DNA of 64,000 nt from an uncultured SAR92 cluster bacterium. GTDB lineage: Bacteria > Pseudomonadota > Gammaproteobacteria > Pseudomonadales > Porticoccaceae. The notes beneath the pieces are model-generated. The model did no database searches. It was not told the DNA's origin and saw only the letters and a list, made by a program, of their open reading frames with translations. This document shows, piece by piece, positions 32,601-42,289 of this stretch. Each line of letters begins with the position of its first letter. Position 1 is the first letter of the stretch. Location of the stretch: contig CABZOI010000002.1 of the NCBI GenBank assembly GCA_902527245.1, forward strand, positions 62,001-126,000. Reading direction: 5' to 3'. A program made the position numbers and the translations under genes.

Positions 32601-34194
32601 TTCATGGGATATTGTTCTATCCAGTGATGAGCAAACTGCGTTTCTAGCCTCGGGATCTTACGTCAAGATTTATGACATTTCTGATCCTTTGCAAGCCGTT
32701 TTGATTACCGATTTTGTTTCAAGTGGCGACAATGACGATGATGGTACCACCGATGGAACTGCTAGGAGTCTTCGCATCTCTGCAGACGGTAATACTCTCT
32801 ATGTTGCGAATGGCGGGGAGGGAACTCGAATAATAGATATCTCCGACGTCAATTCGCCACAGTTAATGGGTTATGTGACTTCAGAGAATTTTGTCTTTGG
32901 TTTGGCAATGTCAGCTGATGGAACAATGATTTATTCGTCTAGCAGCGGGGAGCTTCAAACTATTAGTGTGGCAGATCCTCAGAATCCAGAGCTAATTCGA
33001 GCTATACCATCAGTGAGAGATTCATGGAGATTGGCTGCATCGAATGACAATAAATATGTCTTTGCATCAGATGGTTACACTGGTTTTAAAGTAATTGATA
33101 CTTCGTTTAGCGCACGTGGCAAGGGAGATCCTCTCAGTGCTGAGGTTACATATAAACATACTGCCGATTTAGCAGTAAATGATTCATTCACCTTCGTTCT
33201 CAATGATGGTAAAGATAATAGTAACAATTCAGTTGTTTCACTTATCTTCGCCGCTGATAAAGATGGTGATGGTGTAGAGGATGAACTTGATAATTGTCCG
33301 TCAACACCAAATACCGATCAGCTTGACACTGACGGTGATGGTATTGGAAACGCATGCGACGATGATGATGATAATGATGGTGTCGAGGATGTTAATGATG
33401 CGTTCCCTCTTGATGCAACTGAGACAACTGATACTGATGGTGATGGTATTGGAAATAATGCTGATAACGATGATGATGGAGATGGAGTTTCCGACCAACA
33501 GGATGATGCGCCACTAGATCCAACGAACGACACAGATGGTGACGGTGTAGCAAATAACTCTGATGCATTCCCACTAGACAATACTGAAACTACAGATACT
33601 GATGGTGATGGAATAGGTAATAATGCAGATCCTGATGACGACAACGATGGTGTAGAAGATGTAAATGACCCGTGGCCTTTACAATCAGAGTACACAAAAG
33701 ATTCTGATGGAGACGGAATGCCTGATGAGTGGGAGTTTAGATTCGATCTAGATCCAAATGACCCTAGTGATGCAGCAGGAGATTTAGATAATGATGGCAT
33801 TACCAACCTTCAAGAATTCCTTAACGGGACACCTGCATCTGGATCAATAGATATTGATGGGAATGCAAGGTATGACGCGTTGACTGATGGATTGCTGATG
33901 CTTCGTCACATGTTTGGTTTGACGGATGATGCACTTATAACTGGCACCGTCGCTACTGATGCGCAATATAAAACTGCTGTTGAAATACAAGAAAGAATTT
34001 CTTTGCTTGGTGATTTAGCCGACGTTGACGGAAATGGAGAAATTGATGCGTTAACTGACGGGCTGATTGTTCTGAGATATCTCTTTGGTTTGAGAGGAGA
34101 TAGTCTAGTTGCCGGAGTTGTTGCGAGTAATGCGACGAGAACCTCACATGAGGCAATAGAGGCGCATTTGGAGACACTCACGCCAGTCCTGTAA
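26665..34194 (+). CDS. Giant secreted metzincin protease with P-domain, LVIVD, LRR, TSP3 and dockerin-like modules
   Basis: A 2509-residue exported protein. Order read from the sequence: signal peptide (1-30); propeptide with a His/Asp-rich run near 205-215; reprolysin-like zinc protease with [11 protein letters not shown] (about 374-384) and Met-turn MSYAG (about 407); beta-sandwich repeats (450-790); FN3 (about 810-895); proprotein-convertase P-domain (about 900-1035); LVIVD propeller repeats (1090-1400, [13 protein letters not shown] type); BspA-like leucine-rich repeat (about 1460-1590); second LVIVD set (1830-2150); thrombospondin type-3 DxDGDG repeats (about 2195-2370); and two dockerin/EF-hand-like copies ending DALTDGLL/IxLRxxFGL (about 2395 and 2453). 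Likely a calcium-dependent surface or released protease for polymeric protein. TTG at 26665 follows GAGGG; ATG at 26683 is an alternative. It stands alone on its strand. Confidence 0.9.
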   Translation: MLNKKRMMKPVLIWPLLVLSFLLSPFSKSFEDDFHLIETKDVSESKYWDEVGPASDYFDVLPLNIDTHSAFIFNLDNKKFSNSLSSEFKHGDDGEVYLPLANGRSLKFTFFERSNFAPELALKYPGIKAFRGYSTEYPQIIAYLSSSPLGIDATVINTESGKRTYIHEISRDDRRYVSYTEFDHTQDHEKLTCSTETGLEDEGLDHDHDHGSKEHKKSFSGIDSMSRLTRFSNESALSTYRIAVAANGQYTSYHGGTVQAGLTAINNLLTGLNFITETDIGVRVELVANNDLVVYTDANTDPFDDSLSGANSALQQNLDSVIGSENYDVGHLFSGVGGGGNAGAIGSVCNSATKGSAWSASSQPRGSRYVNLVAHELGHQLGANHTFSFNSEGTGVNVEPASGTTIMSYAGTGFDDIAFYADNYYHNVSVVQAISYLVDQTCDVSTDNGNSLPVITPQPNILSYSIPIGTPFYLEATATDADEDDSLTYLWEQNDDGVVTSDNFGPNNASGAAFRSVLPSSDGNRRYFPRLSSVLSGELTQSNPFTGGTWETLSLVPRSYDFVMTARDNAVGGGGLLATNATVNVWDNGGVFEVTSQDIGNVYIAESDRTVTWNVAGTDQEPISTSSVNIKMSVDGGQTYPYDLSPNSIPNNGSYEVTMPNIVTSSARIKVSSVGNVYYAVNSQDFSVTIDDIVLTVDELDYGVCQGESVVSNIIYETNTKYTDTATFVAENVPEGMTVTFDPPTATEHNTPVTATFTSADSLPAETYPIDVVAISPERSQRLTYQIQNYSREEFEEVNLNGPVNQSILNRLFTTLEWASQPNATSYTVEIASDEAFTDILLTRDVDGTSTEIRGLTRNTTYYWRVAPRNFCGSGTAGSAYSFTTPNHLGALDVPVQIADNTTDVTYTSTLSVNENLRITDLNVYLGIQHTWPQDLTISMAGPSGQQITLLNQPCGGDDDIDVVFDDELGAELVCSANPPSVSGILRPSSGTLSSFNEQSTKGDWVLSVLDSYDLDGGSIDYFALEIETDGEWSNTAPIAFPQVASTNQQTINLTLDGLDPERLPLTYTLVDAPNVGSILGLGYISSLVGSSNTTGDSRDIAISSDGSLAFIADGNEGLRVFDISVPAAPLSQGGIDVSPGNSGSSRGIVVSSDGSTVFLADSTGGLKIVEVSAGSYSIVGDIDTNGNAIDIALSPDEQTVFIADTSSVKVIDVSTLSAPVIVSSITASAAYGIDVAPDGNTVYFADQLDGLCVIDISGSDGLSNPNLLECLSTPGFSSGVKVSPDGQYVYVADFGSGVRVYRSSNPLSPAHFFTLDTDGSSYQIDVLADGSQIFLADSLGVKAFDVEQNGTLTQVADLSLNGTSYSVAAGLDGTNLFIASGDSGLQIVGFEKATYNAGDELPQAIVYEGDETLPSGYTGTFTFQVSDGELQSNIASVDVTFDTEPLNNGVYTFTNGSDGNIEVTGCLDVCPANLQIPETINGRPVTTISDAAFADKDSSIVLIPDSVVSVGDYAFLRSNIARVTIGEGVSSIGKSAFAFNQLDAVSFLGDRPTLEPDSFSTNRALNYISYCPDKEGWPGEPISAGTVDIVPVVACDSVNKNNQALDNIKNAVLSKDAASITEEDLNSVLGLKNIVSANMDLYRGVIQVLLDLSFGEVRLSDLQALIDDANARKESCGLGVYIIDVLEGEQPAEISWSLKDESDNVMYEGGAPFDTLACIADGRYMLDMSDTNSAGTANGWDYGEFIITQENGLKLFRHTIISGTEATAAVNLGDYPNQAPMADEIQAVELELGETADFVLSGSDADNDLTTIFLHQAPAGGEIHSYLPGAGIVGEYFAGGGTGVRGIAISPDQKYAYLADHGDGLKVLDITDLTRPLLIGTGPIDGGSQYNVSLSNDGQTVYLASIQYGVTIFDVTDPSTPVQKGTLTREGTAYPLGMVESSDGNTLYVAAYEFFVSIDVSDKDNPIQNYSVGTGGLYSWDIVLSSDEQTAFLASGSYVKIYDISDPLQAVLITDFVSSGDNDDDGTTDGTARSLRISADGNTLYVANGGEGTRIIDISDVNSPQLMGYVTSENFVFGLAMSADGTMIYSSSSGELQTISVADPQNPELIRAIPSVRDSWRLAASNDNKYVFASDGYTGFKVIDTSFSARGKGDPLSAEVTYKHTADLAVNDSFTFVLNDGKDNSNNSVVSLIFAADKDGDGVEDELDNCPSTPNTDQLDTDGDGIGNACDDDDDNDGVEDVNDAFPLDATETTDTDGDGIGNNADNDDDGDGVSDQQDDAPLDPTNDTDGDGVANNSDAFPLDNTETTDTDGDGIGNNADPDDDNDGVEDVNDPWPLQSEYTKDSDGDGMPDEWEFRFDLDPNDPSDAAGDLDNDGITNLQEFLNGTPASGSIDIDGNARYDALTDGLLMLRHMFGLTDDALITGTVATDAQYKTAVEIQERISLLGDLADVDGNGEIDALTDGLIVLRYLFGLRGDSLVAGVVASNATRTSHEAIEAHLETLTPVL
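33250..33700 (+). repeat. Thrombospondin type-3 repeat array inside the protease gene
   Basis: A DNA-level imperfect repeat built on GATACTGATGGTGATGG units, with close copies near 33430 and 33595. It encodes [12 protein letters not shown]-type calcium-binding loops separated by AFPLD spacers. The Asp/Gly codon bias makes long artefactual open frames on the minus strand here. Such arrays expand and contract by recombination. Confidence 0.8.
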
Positions 34195-34200
34195 CCTGAT

Positions 34201-35133
34201 TTAAAAATTACTTAGTCGCAACTTTATATTCCGGCTGTCGTCCAGCTCGTAAAGAAAGTTAGCTCTGGCTGGCATTTCTACCAAGCATTCTTCAGTTATT
34301 CTTTGAAAATACTGAATAAAGTCCCAGACTTCGGTATCCGTCATAACATGAGAATCTTCTGTTTTGTTTGATTCAGTATGAAATCTTTCTCGAAGTTTAT
34401 GCTCTTGTTCGAGCCGCCATTTATATACAGATTTGAAGCTTGGAGCTTTCAGCATCAACAAATAATCAACCACTTCAAACAGTCGCTGATATTTATCAGA
34501 TAGGCAGCTATTGACATATTTGCGATAAGTGCCATAAGCATCGAATTTCTTTTCGAGATCATTAATAGGTTCTTGTAACTGTGTCTCTGTCTGAGGACGT
34601 GCACCAAAGCACCAGCCCTCAATAATGATCAGTTTCACTGATCCTGATGTTTTAGTAAGTTTTGATTCAATTACTCTATCGTCTTCACTTTTATCAAATC
34701 TTGGTATAAGCGTATCGCCGCCTTTTATAAGACTATTTATTGTAGAAAGCGCAAGTTCTACATCATGAGTGCCAGGAACACCTCTCACCAGTAGCAATCT
34801 ATGAACTCTCTGCGCAAGGATCTGTCTTTGAGATCTCGTCAAGTAAAAGTCATCCATGGAAAGTGCGATAGCTTGAATATCTAACTCACTTGAAATGTAC
34901 TCACAGATAAATGAGGCAAGAGTTGTCTTGCCAGAGCCCTGACAACCATTGATTCCGAAAATTTGAGGTGACTTAGGTTTTTTTTTATGATTCTCCACTA
35001 TTAAGTCGAGAACAGGCTGAAAGTGTTCCTTAGCCCAATCGATGTAGCTCTCAGGGAGATAATTCGCCTTTAAAAATTTATCTAGGCGCTTTGAAATAGG
35101 AAACTCCTGAAATAAGCTGGAACGCAAAAGCAT
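34201..35133 (-). CDS. Glycerate 3-kinase-like P-loop kinase
   Basis: P-loop NTP kinase of the plant-type D-glycerate 3-kinase / yeast Tda10 (YGR205W) family, about 310 residues from the ATG at 35133. Walker A is GCQGSGKTTLA. Downstream are SMDDFYLT, the RGVPGTHD motif typical of the family, PRFDKSEDDR and IIEGWCFG. The frame continues 45 codons upstream to 35268, but that part is AT-rich, lacks family similarity and would abut the next gene. Glycerate phosphorylation would feed serine- or glyoxylate-derived carbon into glycolysis, plausible beside the glycine-yielding cluster, but substrate is inferred. It ends 6 bp from the convergent protease gene. Confidence 0.82.
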   Translation of the reverse strand: MLLRSSLFQEFPISKRLDKFLKANYLPESYIDWAKEHFQPVLDLIVENHKKKPKSPQIFGINGCQGSGKTTLASFICEYISSELDIQAIALSMDDFYLTRSQRQILAQRVHRLLLVRGVPGTHDVELALSTINSLIKGGDTLIPRFDKSEDDRVIESKLTKTSGSVKLIIIEGWCFGARPQTETQLQEPINDLEKKFDAYGTYRKYVNSCLSDKYQRLFEVVDYLLMLKAPSFKSVYKWRLEQEHKLRERFHTESNKTEDSHVMTDTEVWDFIQYFQRITEECLVEMPARANFLYELDDSRNIKLRLSNF

Positions 35134-35268
35134 AAATATATACTCATTATAAAACTTATAAAAGAGGTAAAGGTTTTTACTCATTATGAATTTATTTTGG
35201 CATTTTGTTTTGTTGTAAATTTCAATTCTGTTATTCTCCCCCTGCAGTTCCGATAGATATAAATACAT

Positions 35269-36240
35269 ATGTTTATTTCAAGATACTTTTTATGCTTCCT
35301 GATAACTTTTGGTCTTCTGGGATGTGAGAAATCAGTAGAGACAGTAAGTTGTCTTGATGATTCCTTATATGGACAGATGATGGTTATACAGGGTGGTGAA
35401 TTTCAGTTTGGTGAAAGCCGCTATTACCCTGATGAGGGCCCTATTCAAACCACTTTTGTGAATGATTTTAAGATTAGTATAACCGAAGTCACCAATAAAG
35501 AATTTGCTGAATTTGTCGAGGCAACAGGGTACGTAACAGACGCAGAGAGGGGTTTGTCAAAGGATGAGTATCCGCAGATACCAAAAGAATTTAGAGTACC
35601 AGGTTCCATGGTATTTATTGCACCTGAGCCGAATCAGTCAGCGTCCCCAGCTACTTGGTGGAGATTTGTTGCTGGCGCCAATTGGAAAAATCCGTATGGG
35701 CCTGAAAGTTCGATTGTAGACATGCAAAATTATCCTGTAGTGCAGATTTCCTACGATGATGCACAAGCATTTGCAAATTGGAAAGGACATCGATTACCAA
35801 CTGAAAAAGAATGGGAATACGCATCGCGTGGAGGGAAAATTGGCGCAACATACTCATGGGGAGAGCAGGATCCTGAGTCAGGTATTTCAAAAGCAAATAC
35901 TTGGCAGGGAATGTTTCCTTATGAGAATTTGAATCATGATAATTACAATTATTCATCTCCCGTTGGATGTTTTCCTGCAAATGGATTTGGTCTTTTCGAT
36001 ACAACTGGAAACGTTTGGGAATGGACAAGCACGCCTTATGGACCAGATAGAAAGCGAGATTATGGCTCAGATGGTTATGACCCTCAGCAGCCTGGAGTGA
36101 TCGTCAAAACACTTAAAGGCGGCTCTTTCTTATGCTCAGATAATTATTGTCAAAGATATAGACCAGCGGCGAGGCAGGCGCAAGACGTGACGTTGGCCAC
36201 TACCCATATCGGTTTTAGAACGGTTCAAGATGTTGAATAG
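35269..36240 (+). CDS. Formylglycine-generating-enzyme family lipoprotein
   Basis: SUMF1/FGE-sulfatase domain protein of 323 residues with a lipoprotein signal (lipobox LLGC, Cys19). The fold is marked by GGEFQFG, EVTNKEFAEFV, PVVQISYDDAQAFANWKGHRLPTEKEWEYA, GNVWEWT and the C-terminal KGGSFLCSDNYCQRYRPAAR. The two Cys (289 and 294, spacing C-x4-C) match the copper-binding pair of true FGE, which most SUMF1-like proteins lack. FGE converts a Cys in CxPxR of sulfatases to formylglycine. An exported, membrane-anchored version would act on periplasmic clients. No sulfatase is visible in the window. Divergent from the kinase gene and convergent with fhs. Confidence 0.85.
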   Translation: MFISRYFLCFLITFGLLGCEKSVETVSCLDDSLYGQMMVIQGGEFQFGESRYYPDEGPIQTTFVNDFKISITEVTNKEFAEFVEATGYVTDAERGLSKDEYPQIPKEFRVPGSMVFIAPEPNQSASPATWWRFVAGANWKNPYGPESSIVDMQNYPVVQISYDDAQAFANWKGHRLPTEKEWEYASRGGKIGATYSWGEQDPESGISKANTWQGMFPYENLNHDNYNYSSPVGCFPANGFGLFDTTGNVWEWTSTPYGPDRKRDYGSDGYDPQQPGVIVKTLKGGSFLCSDNYCQRYRPAARQAQDVTLATTHIGFRTVQDVE

Positions 36241-36249
36241 TTTTGATTA

Positions 36250-37917
36250 CTAAAATAAGCCGCTAATTTTACCCGTCTCATCAACATCTATGTTATTAGC
36301 GGCAGGAACTCTTGGTAGACCAGGCATGGTCATAATATCGCCGCAGACAACCACGATGAATCCAGCACCCGCTGATAATCGCACTTCTCTGATAGCCATT
36401 ACATGATTATTCGGAGCTCCTTTTAAATTAGGATCAGTTGAAAAGCTATATTGAGTCTTTGCAATACAGATAGGGAAATGTGCGTATCCGTCATCTTCAA
36501 TCTTGCGAATTTGAGCGCGAATCTTCTTGTCGGCGATAATGTCATCCGCCCTATACAATCGAGTTGCTACAGTTTTAATTTTATCCCAGATTGCCATGTC
36601 ATTGGGGTACAGAGGAGCGAAACTTGCTACTCCAGAATTGGCTAGTTTTACAACTTCTTCAGCGAGCTCAGTTGTTCCGTTTCCACCATCAGACCAATGT
36701 GTGCATTCAATAGCTTTCACACCATTCTCTGAGGCTAAATCTTTTACAGCCTGAATTTCCGCATCCGTATCTGTGATAAACCTATTAATTGCTACAACAA
36801 CAGGAACACCAAAAGACTTAACATTTTCAATGTGTCGGGCTAGGTTGTTTCCACCTTGAGTTACAGCACTTACATTTTCTAAAGATAGATTTTCTTTATC
36901 AATACCACCGTGCATTTTTAATGCTCTAATCGTAGCAACAACAACCGCTACATCAGGAGAAATTCCGGCACTTCGGCATTTAATATTAAAAAATTTCTCC
37001 GCACCAAGGTCGGCACCAAATCCTGCTTCCGTTACGACAAAATCTGCCATTTTCAGAGCAGTTTTGGTTGCGATGACAGAATTGCAGCCATGAGCAATAT
37101 TTGCAAAAGGACCTCCATGGATAATAGCAGGATTATTTTCTAATGTTTGAACAAGATTTGGTGCTAGGGCATCTCTCAGTAAGGTGGCCATCGCTCCAAT
37201 ACCTTCAACTTCACTTGCGAAGATTGGTTTATTTTCTCTCGTATAACCAATCACGATTTTTGCAAGTCTGCTTTTCAAATCATTCAGGTTATCAGACAGA
37301 CAAAATATTGCCATAATTTCAGAGGCTACAGTTATGTCGTAACCCTCCTGCCTTGGGAAGCCATTTCCTGGGCCACCTAATCCACAAGTTATCGATCTTA
37401 AAGCCCTATCATTCATGTCTATGACTCTTTTCCACTGCATTCGTCGAGCATCAATTCCAAGTTGATTACCCCAATGAATATGGTTATCAATAAGAGCGGA
37501 TAAAAGATTGTGCGCGGCTCCTATAGCATGAAAATCTCCTGTAAAGTGAAGATTGATATCTTCCATTGGAACCACTTGTGCATATCCTCCACCCGCGGCA
37601 CCGCCCTTCATACCAAAACACGGACCTAAGCTTGGTTCTCTCAGACAAACAATAGCTTTTTTACCTATTTTATTTAGCCCATCATTGAGGCCTACAGAGG
37701 TTGTTGTCTTTCCCTCTCCAGCTGGTGTTGGCGTAATTGCAGTCACGAGGATTAATTTGCCATTTTTTTTATTTTTAATTGTTTTCATAAAATCATTGCT
37801 GATTTTGGCTTTGTTTGAGCCATATTGGATCAAATGATTTTTAGGAACATCGAGTCTCTCTCCAATTTCAGAGATAGGTTTAAGGTTTGCTTTCCTCGCT
37901 ATTTCGATATCGCTCAT
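36250..37917 (-). CDS. fhs: Formate-tetrahydrofolate ligase
   Basis: ATP-dependent 10-formyl-THF synthetase, reversible, linking formate to the folate C1 pool. The 555-residue protein carries the nucleotide motif [52 protein letters not shown] and [18 protein letters not shown] lies upstream of the ATG. It is transcribed away from the betaine cluster across a 260-bp region. In that setting it could drain C1 units released by demethylation as formate with ATP gain, or supply 10-formyl-THF. Confidence 0.97.
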   Translation of the reverse strand: MSDIEIARKANLKPISEIGERLDVPKNHLIQYGSNKAKISNDFMKTIKNKKNGKLILVTAITPTPAGEGKTTTSVGLNDGLNKIGKKAIVCLREPSLGPCFGMKGGAAGGGYAQVVPMEDINLHFTGDFHAIGAAHNLLSALIDNHIHWGNQLGIDARRMQWKRVIDMNDRALRSITCGLGGPGNGFPRQEGYDITVASEIMAIFCLSDNLNDLKSRLAKIVIGYTRENKPIFASEVEGIGAMATLLRDALAPNLVQTLENNPAIIHGGPFANIAHGCNSVIATKTALKMADFVVTEAGFGADLGAEKFFNIKCRSAGISPDVAVVVATIRALKMHGGIDKENLSLENVSAVTQGGNNLARHIENVKSFGVPVVVAINRFITDTDAEIQAVKDLASENGVKAIECTHWSDGGNGTTELAEEVVKLANSGVASFAPLYPNDMAIWDKIKTVATRLYRADDIIADKKIRAQIRKIEDDGYAHFPICIAKTQYSFSTDPNLKGAPNNHVMAIREVRLSAGAGFIVVVCGDIMTMPGLPRVPAANNIDVDETGKISGLF

Positions 37918-38177
37918 CTGAAAATTCCTTTATGCGGTGTTTATTTTTAAAGCGGCTAATCATGAGAGAAAGAATCGCTTACTGTAGTCTTAAAAACGAC
38001 GTTATATATATTAAAAACGACTTAAATAAGTTAATAAATAAATTTTTTTAATAGTAATTATCTATATCTTAATTTTTGACGCTTTCGGACAAAAAAATGT
38101 CGTTTCGATTGGTCATTCATGTCAATATTGACAGTTAAACTAACGTGTAATTCTATGTCAAAATTGTATTATTTCAT
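37918..38177. promoter_or_regulatory. Divergent control region between fhs and the betaine cluster
   Basis: This 260-bp AT-rich gap separates divergent transcripts. It contains two direct repeats TTAAAAACGAC (37990-38000 and 38011-38021), 21 bp apart or two helix turns on one face. It also holds a perfect 14-bp palindrome TGTCAATATTGACA (38120-38133) whose right half includes a -35-like TTGACA (38128-38133). A weak -10 (TTCTAT, 38151-38156) follows at 17 bp. These are candidate binding sites for the AraC-type regulator at 47.8 kb or another factor. The repeats are exact; the function is inferred. Confidence 0.45.
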
Positions 38178-40691
38178 ATGAATAAAAAAGTGAAGGCTGT
38201 TGTTATAGGTGGCGGAGTAGTTGGAGTAAGCACCTTATATCATCTGGCAAAAAAAGGTTGGACTGACTCTATCTTAATTGAACGTAAGGAGCTGACCTCC
38301 GGTTCAACTTGGCATGCGGCTGGCCTATTACCTCTTTTCAATATGAGTTACTCAGTAGGCAAATTACATCAATATTCAGTAAATTTTTATCACGAGTTGG
38401 AGAAAGAAACTGGCCAAAATGTCGGTTTCAAAGTGGTTTCGAATATTCGATTAGCCTGTACCCAAGATAGGATGGATGAATATTTATATTATTCCAGTGT
38501 AGCCCAAACCGTTGGCGTTGAGGTCAAGTTCCTCACTCCTCAGCAAGTAAAAGAAGTATGGCCCATGTGTGACACGTCTGGGTTGATTGGTGCGATTCAG
38601 CATCCGGATGATGGATATATTCAACCAGCAGATTTGACTCAGGCGCTTGCTAAAGGTGCGAGAACTCGTGGTGCGCAAATACAGCGAAACACTAAAGTAT
38701 TAAATATCTTACAAAAAGAAGACGATACGTGGTTTGTAGAGACTGATAAGGGCGTCATTGAATGTGAGCATGTTGTTTCATGCTCGGGAAATTTTGCTAG
38801 AAAAACTGGCGAAATGGTTGGATTAGATATTCCTGTCATGCCGGTTGAGCATCAATACATTGTCACAGACCCTCATCCGGAGATTCTTGAAAGAAAAAAG
38901 CTTGGTCTGCCTGAGCAGGCAGTGCTTCGTGAGTCAGATGCGGGATACTACCTTAGAGAGGAGGCGGGTGGCTTTATTCTTGGCCCCTATGAAGATGGAG
39001 CTCCTTGTTGTTATGTTGATGGTCCAAGTGATGATTCAGAATATGAACTGTTTAATGGTGATTTAGATAGATTAATGCCACATGTTGAAGCTTGTATGAG
39101 CAGGGTTCCTGCTTTTGCTGAGGTAGGTGTGAAAACGATTTATAACGGGGCAATTGCTTATACGCCCGATGGAAATCCTATTGTCGGTCCTGCATGGGGG
39201 CTTAAAAACTTTTGGTTGAACGAGGGACATAGCTTTGGAATTACTGCTGCTGGCGGTGCAGGTTGGCAATTAGCGGAATGGATGGTCGATGGTGAGCCAA
39301 CGGTTGATATGATGGGAGTCGATCCTAGGAGGTTTGGTGAGTATGCATCTCGAGGTTTTTTGAAAACTAAGAATGAGGAAGCATACAACCATGTGTTTAA
39401 AAATCACTATCCCGACGAGGAAAGAAGTGCGGCGAGACCATTAAAAACCTCGCCTTGTTATAGCAGGTTAGCGGAATTAGGAGCAGTTTTTGGCAGTGTG
39501 TATGGTTGGGAGAGAGCTAATTGGTTTGCCCCAAAAAACTATCAATTGACCGAATCTAATTTAAATCGCGATGATACTCTTTGGAATAAAAATCACTCTG
39601 AACCTCTTGCGGATGGCCGAATCGTAGAAAAGAATTCATTTCGTAGATCGAATTACTTTGATTTCGTGGGGCAAGAGTGTCGTCACGTTCAATCAAGTGT
39701 TGGTATCCTTGATATGTCAGCCTTCTCAAAGGCCTCAGTGGAAGGAAGTGATTCTGAAACTTGGTTAAATAGTATTTTGGCGAATAAAGTTCCCTCAAAA
39801 CCGGGAAGGATAGCACTCTGTCACATGTTATCCCTAAATGGCGGTGTACGAGCTGAATTCACCGTTTACAGAAAATCAAGAAATAGTTTCTATTTGGTAT
39901 TCTCAGGAGCGACAGAAAGACATGATTGGGACTACCTAAATAAACTTTTACCTAAATATGGATCTATAAACATCCAGAATATAACCACTCAAAAAGGTGT
40001 CTTCGTCATTGCGGGTCCAAAATCCAGATCCTTGTTGCAGAAACTTACTGATACATTACTTGATAATGAACACTTTCCTTGGTTGACAGGAAAAACGGTT
40101 AATATTGGTTACGGAATTGCAGATGCATTGAGAATTAACTTTGTCGGTGAGCTAGGCTGGGAGTTACATCATCCAATCGAAATGCAAAATTACATTTTTG
40201 ATGAACTAATGAAAGCGGGTGAAGAATTTAATATAAAACCTTTTGGTATACGAGCAATGGATTCTATGCGATTGGAGAAGTCATACAGAGTAATTCCAAA
40301 AGAGATGTCTATCGAATACTCTGCTTTCGAATCAGGTCTGGATAGATTTATAAAGTTAGATAAGGAGATAGACTTCCTGGGCAAAAGCGCGTTGAAAAAA
40401 TCTTTCGATCAAGGAAGTAAAAATCGGTTCATAACTCTGGAAATAATTGGCACTGAAGATGCGGATGCAAGAGGGTCAGAGGGTATTTTCAAAGACGGCA
40501 AACTCGTGGGCAGGGTGACTTCCGGTGGATTTGGATTTCGCATCAACAGATCATTGGCGCTGGGTATAGTAAAATCAGAATTTGCAGAAATCGATGAGTC
40601 GCTTAAAGTTGAAATTTTAGGAAAGAAATTTGAGGCGAGGGTGATTTCTGAATCGCCATATGATCCTGAAAACAAAGTGCTGAAGAGTTAA
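38178..40691 (+). CDS. Dimethylglycine/sarcosine dehydrogenase-type flavoprotein
   Basis: An 837-residue oxidoreductase that removes an N-methyl group and hands it to THF as methylene-THF. N-terminal DAO domain (1 to about 385) has the dinucleotide motif VIGGGVVGVSTL and SGSTWHAAG, where His46 is the residue that binds FAD covalently in this family. An FAO_M linker (about 385-445) and a GcvT-like folate-binding domain (about 445-835; ERHDWDYLN, GPKSRSLL, VGELGWELH, MDSMRLEKSYR) follow. Choice between dimethylglycine and sarcosine cannot be made by eye; the downstream sarcosine oxidase favours dimethylglycine. First gene of the cluster, 27 bp before the MttB-like gene. Confidence 0.88.
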   Translation: MNKKVKAVVIGGGVVGVSTLYHLAKKGWTDSILIERKELTSGSTWHAAGLLPLFNMSYSVGKLHQYSVNFYHELEKETGQNVGFKVVSNIRLACTQDRMDEYLYYSSVAQTVGVEVKFLTPQQVKEVWPMCDTSGLIGAIQHPDDGYIQPADLTQALAKGARTRGAQIQRNTKVLNILQKEDDTWFVETDKGVIECEHVVSCSGNFARKTGEMVGLDIPVMPVEHQYIVTDPHPEILERKKLGLPEQAVLRESDAGYYLREEAGGFILGPYEDGAPCCYVDGPSDDSEYELFNGDLDRLMPHVEACMSRVPAFAEVGVKTIYNGAIAYTPDGNPIVGPAWGLKNFWLNEGHSFGITAAGGAGWQLAEWMVDGEPTVDMMGVDPRRFGEYASRGFLKTKNEEAYNHVFKNHYPDEERSAARPLKTSPCYSRLAELGAVFGSVYGWERANWFAPKNYQLTESNLNRDDTLWNKNHSEPLADGRIVEKNSFRRSNYFDFVGQECRHVQSSVGILDMSAFSKASVEGSDSETWLNSILANKVPSKPGRIALCHMLSLNGGVRAEFTVYRKSRNSFYLVFSGATERHDWDYLNKLLPKYGSINIQNITTQKGVFVIAGPKSRSLLQKLTDTLLDNEHFPWLTGKTVNIGYGIADALRINFVGELGWELHHPIEMQNYIFDELMKAGEEFNIKPFGIRAMDSMRLEKSYRVIPKEMSIEYSAFESGLDRFIKLDKEIDFLGKSALKKSFDQGSKNRFITLEIIGTEDADARGSEGIFKDGKLVGRVTSGGFGFRINRSLALGIVKSEFAEIDESLKVEILGKKFEARVISESPYDPENKVLKS

Positions 40692-40718
40692 GTGTAATGA
40701 GGCAAATGAGAGTCATTT

Positions 40719-42272
40719 ATGGTTGATAGAAATCAGAAAGTTAGATCTCGAAGAGGCGGAGGACGCAATGCAAGAAGAGCCTCTAGACGTGAAAAATTAG
40801 CGCAGGCTTCAAAGCCATATATTGAGAGAAAGATTCCATATTTCGAGTATTTGAATGAAGAAAGTTTAGACTTAATCGAAAAAAATGCTGACATTCTATT
40901 GCAAGAGATCGGTATTGATTTTCTGGATGATCAAGAAGCATTGGATATGTGGAGGGACGCTGGTGCTGATATTGATGGCATGCGTGTTCGTTTTCCAATA
41001 GGTTTGTGTAGGTCTATAATTCAAAAAAGTGCTCCCTCACAATATATTCAGCATGCTAGAAACAAGAATCGAAATGTTGTGATAGGTGGTGATAATACAG
41101 TTCTAGTTCCAGCGTATGGCTCACCTTTTGTTTATGATATTCATGGTGGTAGAAGATATGCCACGATCGATGACTTCAGAAATTTTGTAAAACTTGCTTA
41201 TATGTCGCCTGCTATTCACCACTCGGGTGGAACAGTATGCGAGCCGGTTGATCTGCCCGTCAACAAGAGACACTTTGACATGATATATAGTCATTTCAAA
41301 TATAGTGATAAGCCTTTGATGGGTTCGGTTACTCATCCAGATCGAGCTCAAGACTCTGTTGACATGGCTAAGATAGTTTTTGGTGAAAAATTTGTAGATC
41401 AAAATTGCGTATTTACAAGTCTGATAAATGTTAATTCACCAATGACCTATGATTCTACAATGCTTGGCTCATTGAAGGTCTATGCAAGGAATAATCAATC
41501 AACTGTGATATCACCGTTTATTCTTGCAGGCGCAATGTCACCTGTGACTGCTACCGGGACTGTCACACAGATATTAGCAGAGGCTCTGGCAGGGATTGCT
41601 TTTACTCAATTATGTAGGCCGGGTGCTCCTGTAGTTTTTGGAACATTTGCAGCAGCAGTCTCGATGGCATCAGGGGCTCCTACTTTCGGGACTCCTGAGC
41701 CTAGTCAAATTTTGTATGTTGCAGCTGCACTGGCAAGAAGACTGGGTGTACCTTTTCGAAGTGGTGGCGGATTATGCGCATCAAAAATTCCTGATGCCCA
41801 AGCCGCTTATGAGTCAGCTAACACACTCCAAACAGCAGCTTTAGCGGGAGTAAATTTTATGTTACACACTGCAGGTTGGTTAGAAGGTGGATTAGCAATG
41901 GGATACGAAAAATTTGTGATGGATAGTGATCAAGCAAGCATGATTGAGGTTTTGCTTGGTGGTATGGATATGTCAGATAACGGTCAAGCAATGGATGCCT
42001 TTAGGGAAATTGGGCCAGGTAAGCACTACCTTGGATCTGCACATACATTGGAAAATTTTGAGACAGCATTTTATCGATCTACGGTTGCTGATAATAATAG
42101 TTTTGAGCAGTGGACAGCCGATGGAGCTAAAGATACTGCAGAAAGAGCGAACACCATTTGGAAAAAAATGTTACTGGATTATGAACCACCAAATCTTGAT
42201 ATTGAAATAGATGAAAAACTCATAGATTTTATGAATAAACGAAAAGAATCCTTTAAGGATATGGATTATTAA
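40719..42272 (+). CDS. MttB-family methyltransferase (non-pyrrolysine, betaine type)
   Basis: A 517-residue member of the trimethylamine methyltransferase MttB superfamily without an in-frame amber codon, hence like the glycine betaine:corrinoid methyltransferases (MtgB type) rather than true trimethylamine enzymes. Characteristic stretches include AYGSPFVYDIHGGRRYATIDDF, HHSGGTVCEP, INVNSPMTYDSTM and GGGLCASKIPDAQAAYESANT. It should pass a methyl group from a quaternary amine to the corrinoid protein encoded next. The N-terminus (residues 6-25) is very Arg-rich. Glycine betaine is the preferred substrate because the neighbours process dimethylglycine and sarcosine; proline betaine or carnitine are alternatives. 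Confidence 0.9.
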   Translation: MVDRNQKVRSRRGGGRNARRASRREKLAQASKPYIERKIPYFEYLNEESLDLIEKNADILLQEIGIDFLDDQEALDMWRDAGADIDGMRVRFPIGLCRSIIQKSAPSQYIQHARNKNRNVVIGGDNTVLVPAYGSPFVYDIHGGRRYATIDDFRNFVKLAYMSPAIHHSGGTVCEPVDLPVNKRHFDMIYSHFKYSDKPLMGSVTHPDRAQDSVDMAKIVFGEKFVDQNCVFTSLINVNSPMTYDSTMLGSLKVYARNNQSTVISPFILAGAMSPVTATGTVTQILAEALAGIAFTQLCRPGAPVVFGTFAAAVSMASGAPTFGTPEPSQILYVAAALARRLGVPFRSGGGLCASKIPDAQAAYESANTLQTAALAGVNFMLHTAGWLEGGLAMGYEKFVMDSDQASMIEVLLGGMDMSDNGQAMDAFREIGPGKHYLGSAHTLENFETAFYRSTVADNNSFEQWTADGAKDTAERANTIWKKMLLDYEPPNLDIEIDEKLIDFMNKRKESFKDMDY

Positions 42273-42289
42273 TACTCGAGGTGATTGTA

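Noticed and set aside
33318-33806. 162-codon open frame on the minus strand rich in Ser/Pro
   Set aside because: It is the shadow of the thrombospondin type-3 Asp/Gly repeat on the plus strand; low complexity and no start context.
34201-35268. Long version of the glycerate-kinase-like protein beginning at 35268
   Set aside because: The extra 45 codons are AT-rich without family likeness and would start at the base next to the divergent lipoprotein gene.
37918-38177. Glycine or cobalamin riboswitch upstream of the cluster
   Set aside because: The gap is AT-rich and only about 20 nt lie between the likely -10 and the start codon; no conserved riboswitch core is visible.
40719-42272. Possible pyrrolysine-containing trimethylamine methyltransferase
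   Set aside because: The frame is continuous with no internal TAG, and no pyrrolysine genes are present, so it belongs to the non-pyrrolysine betaine branch.
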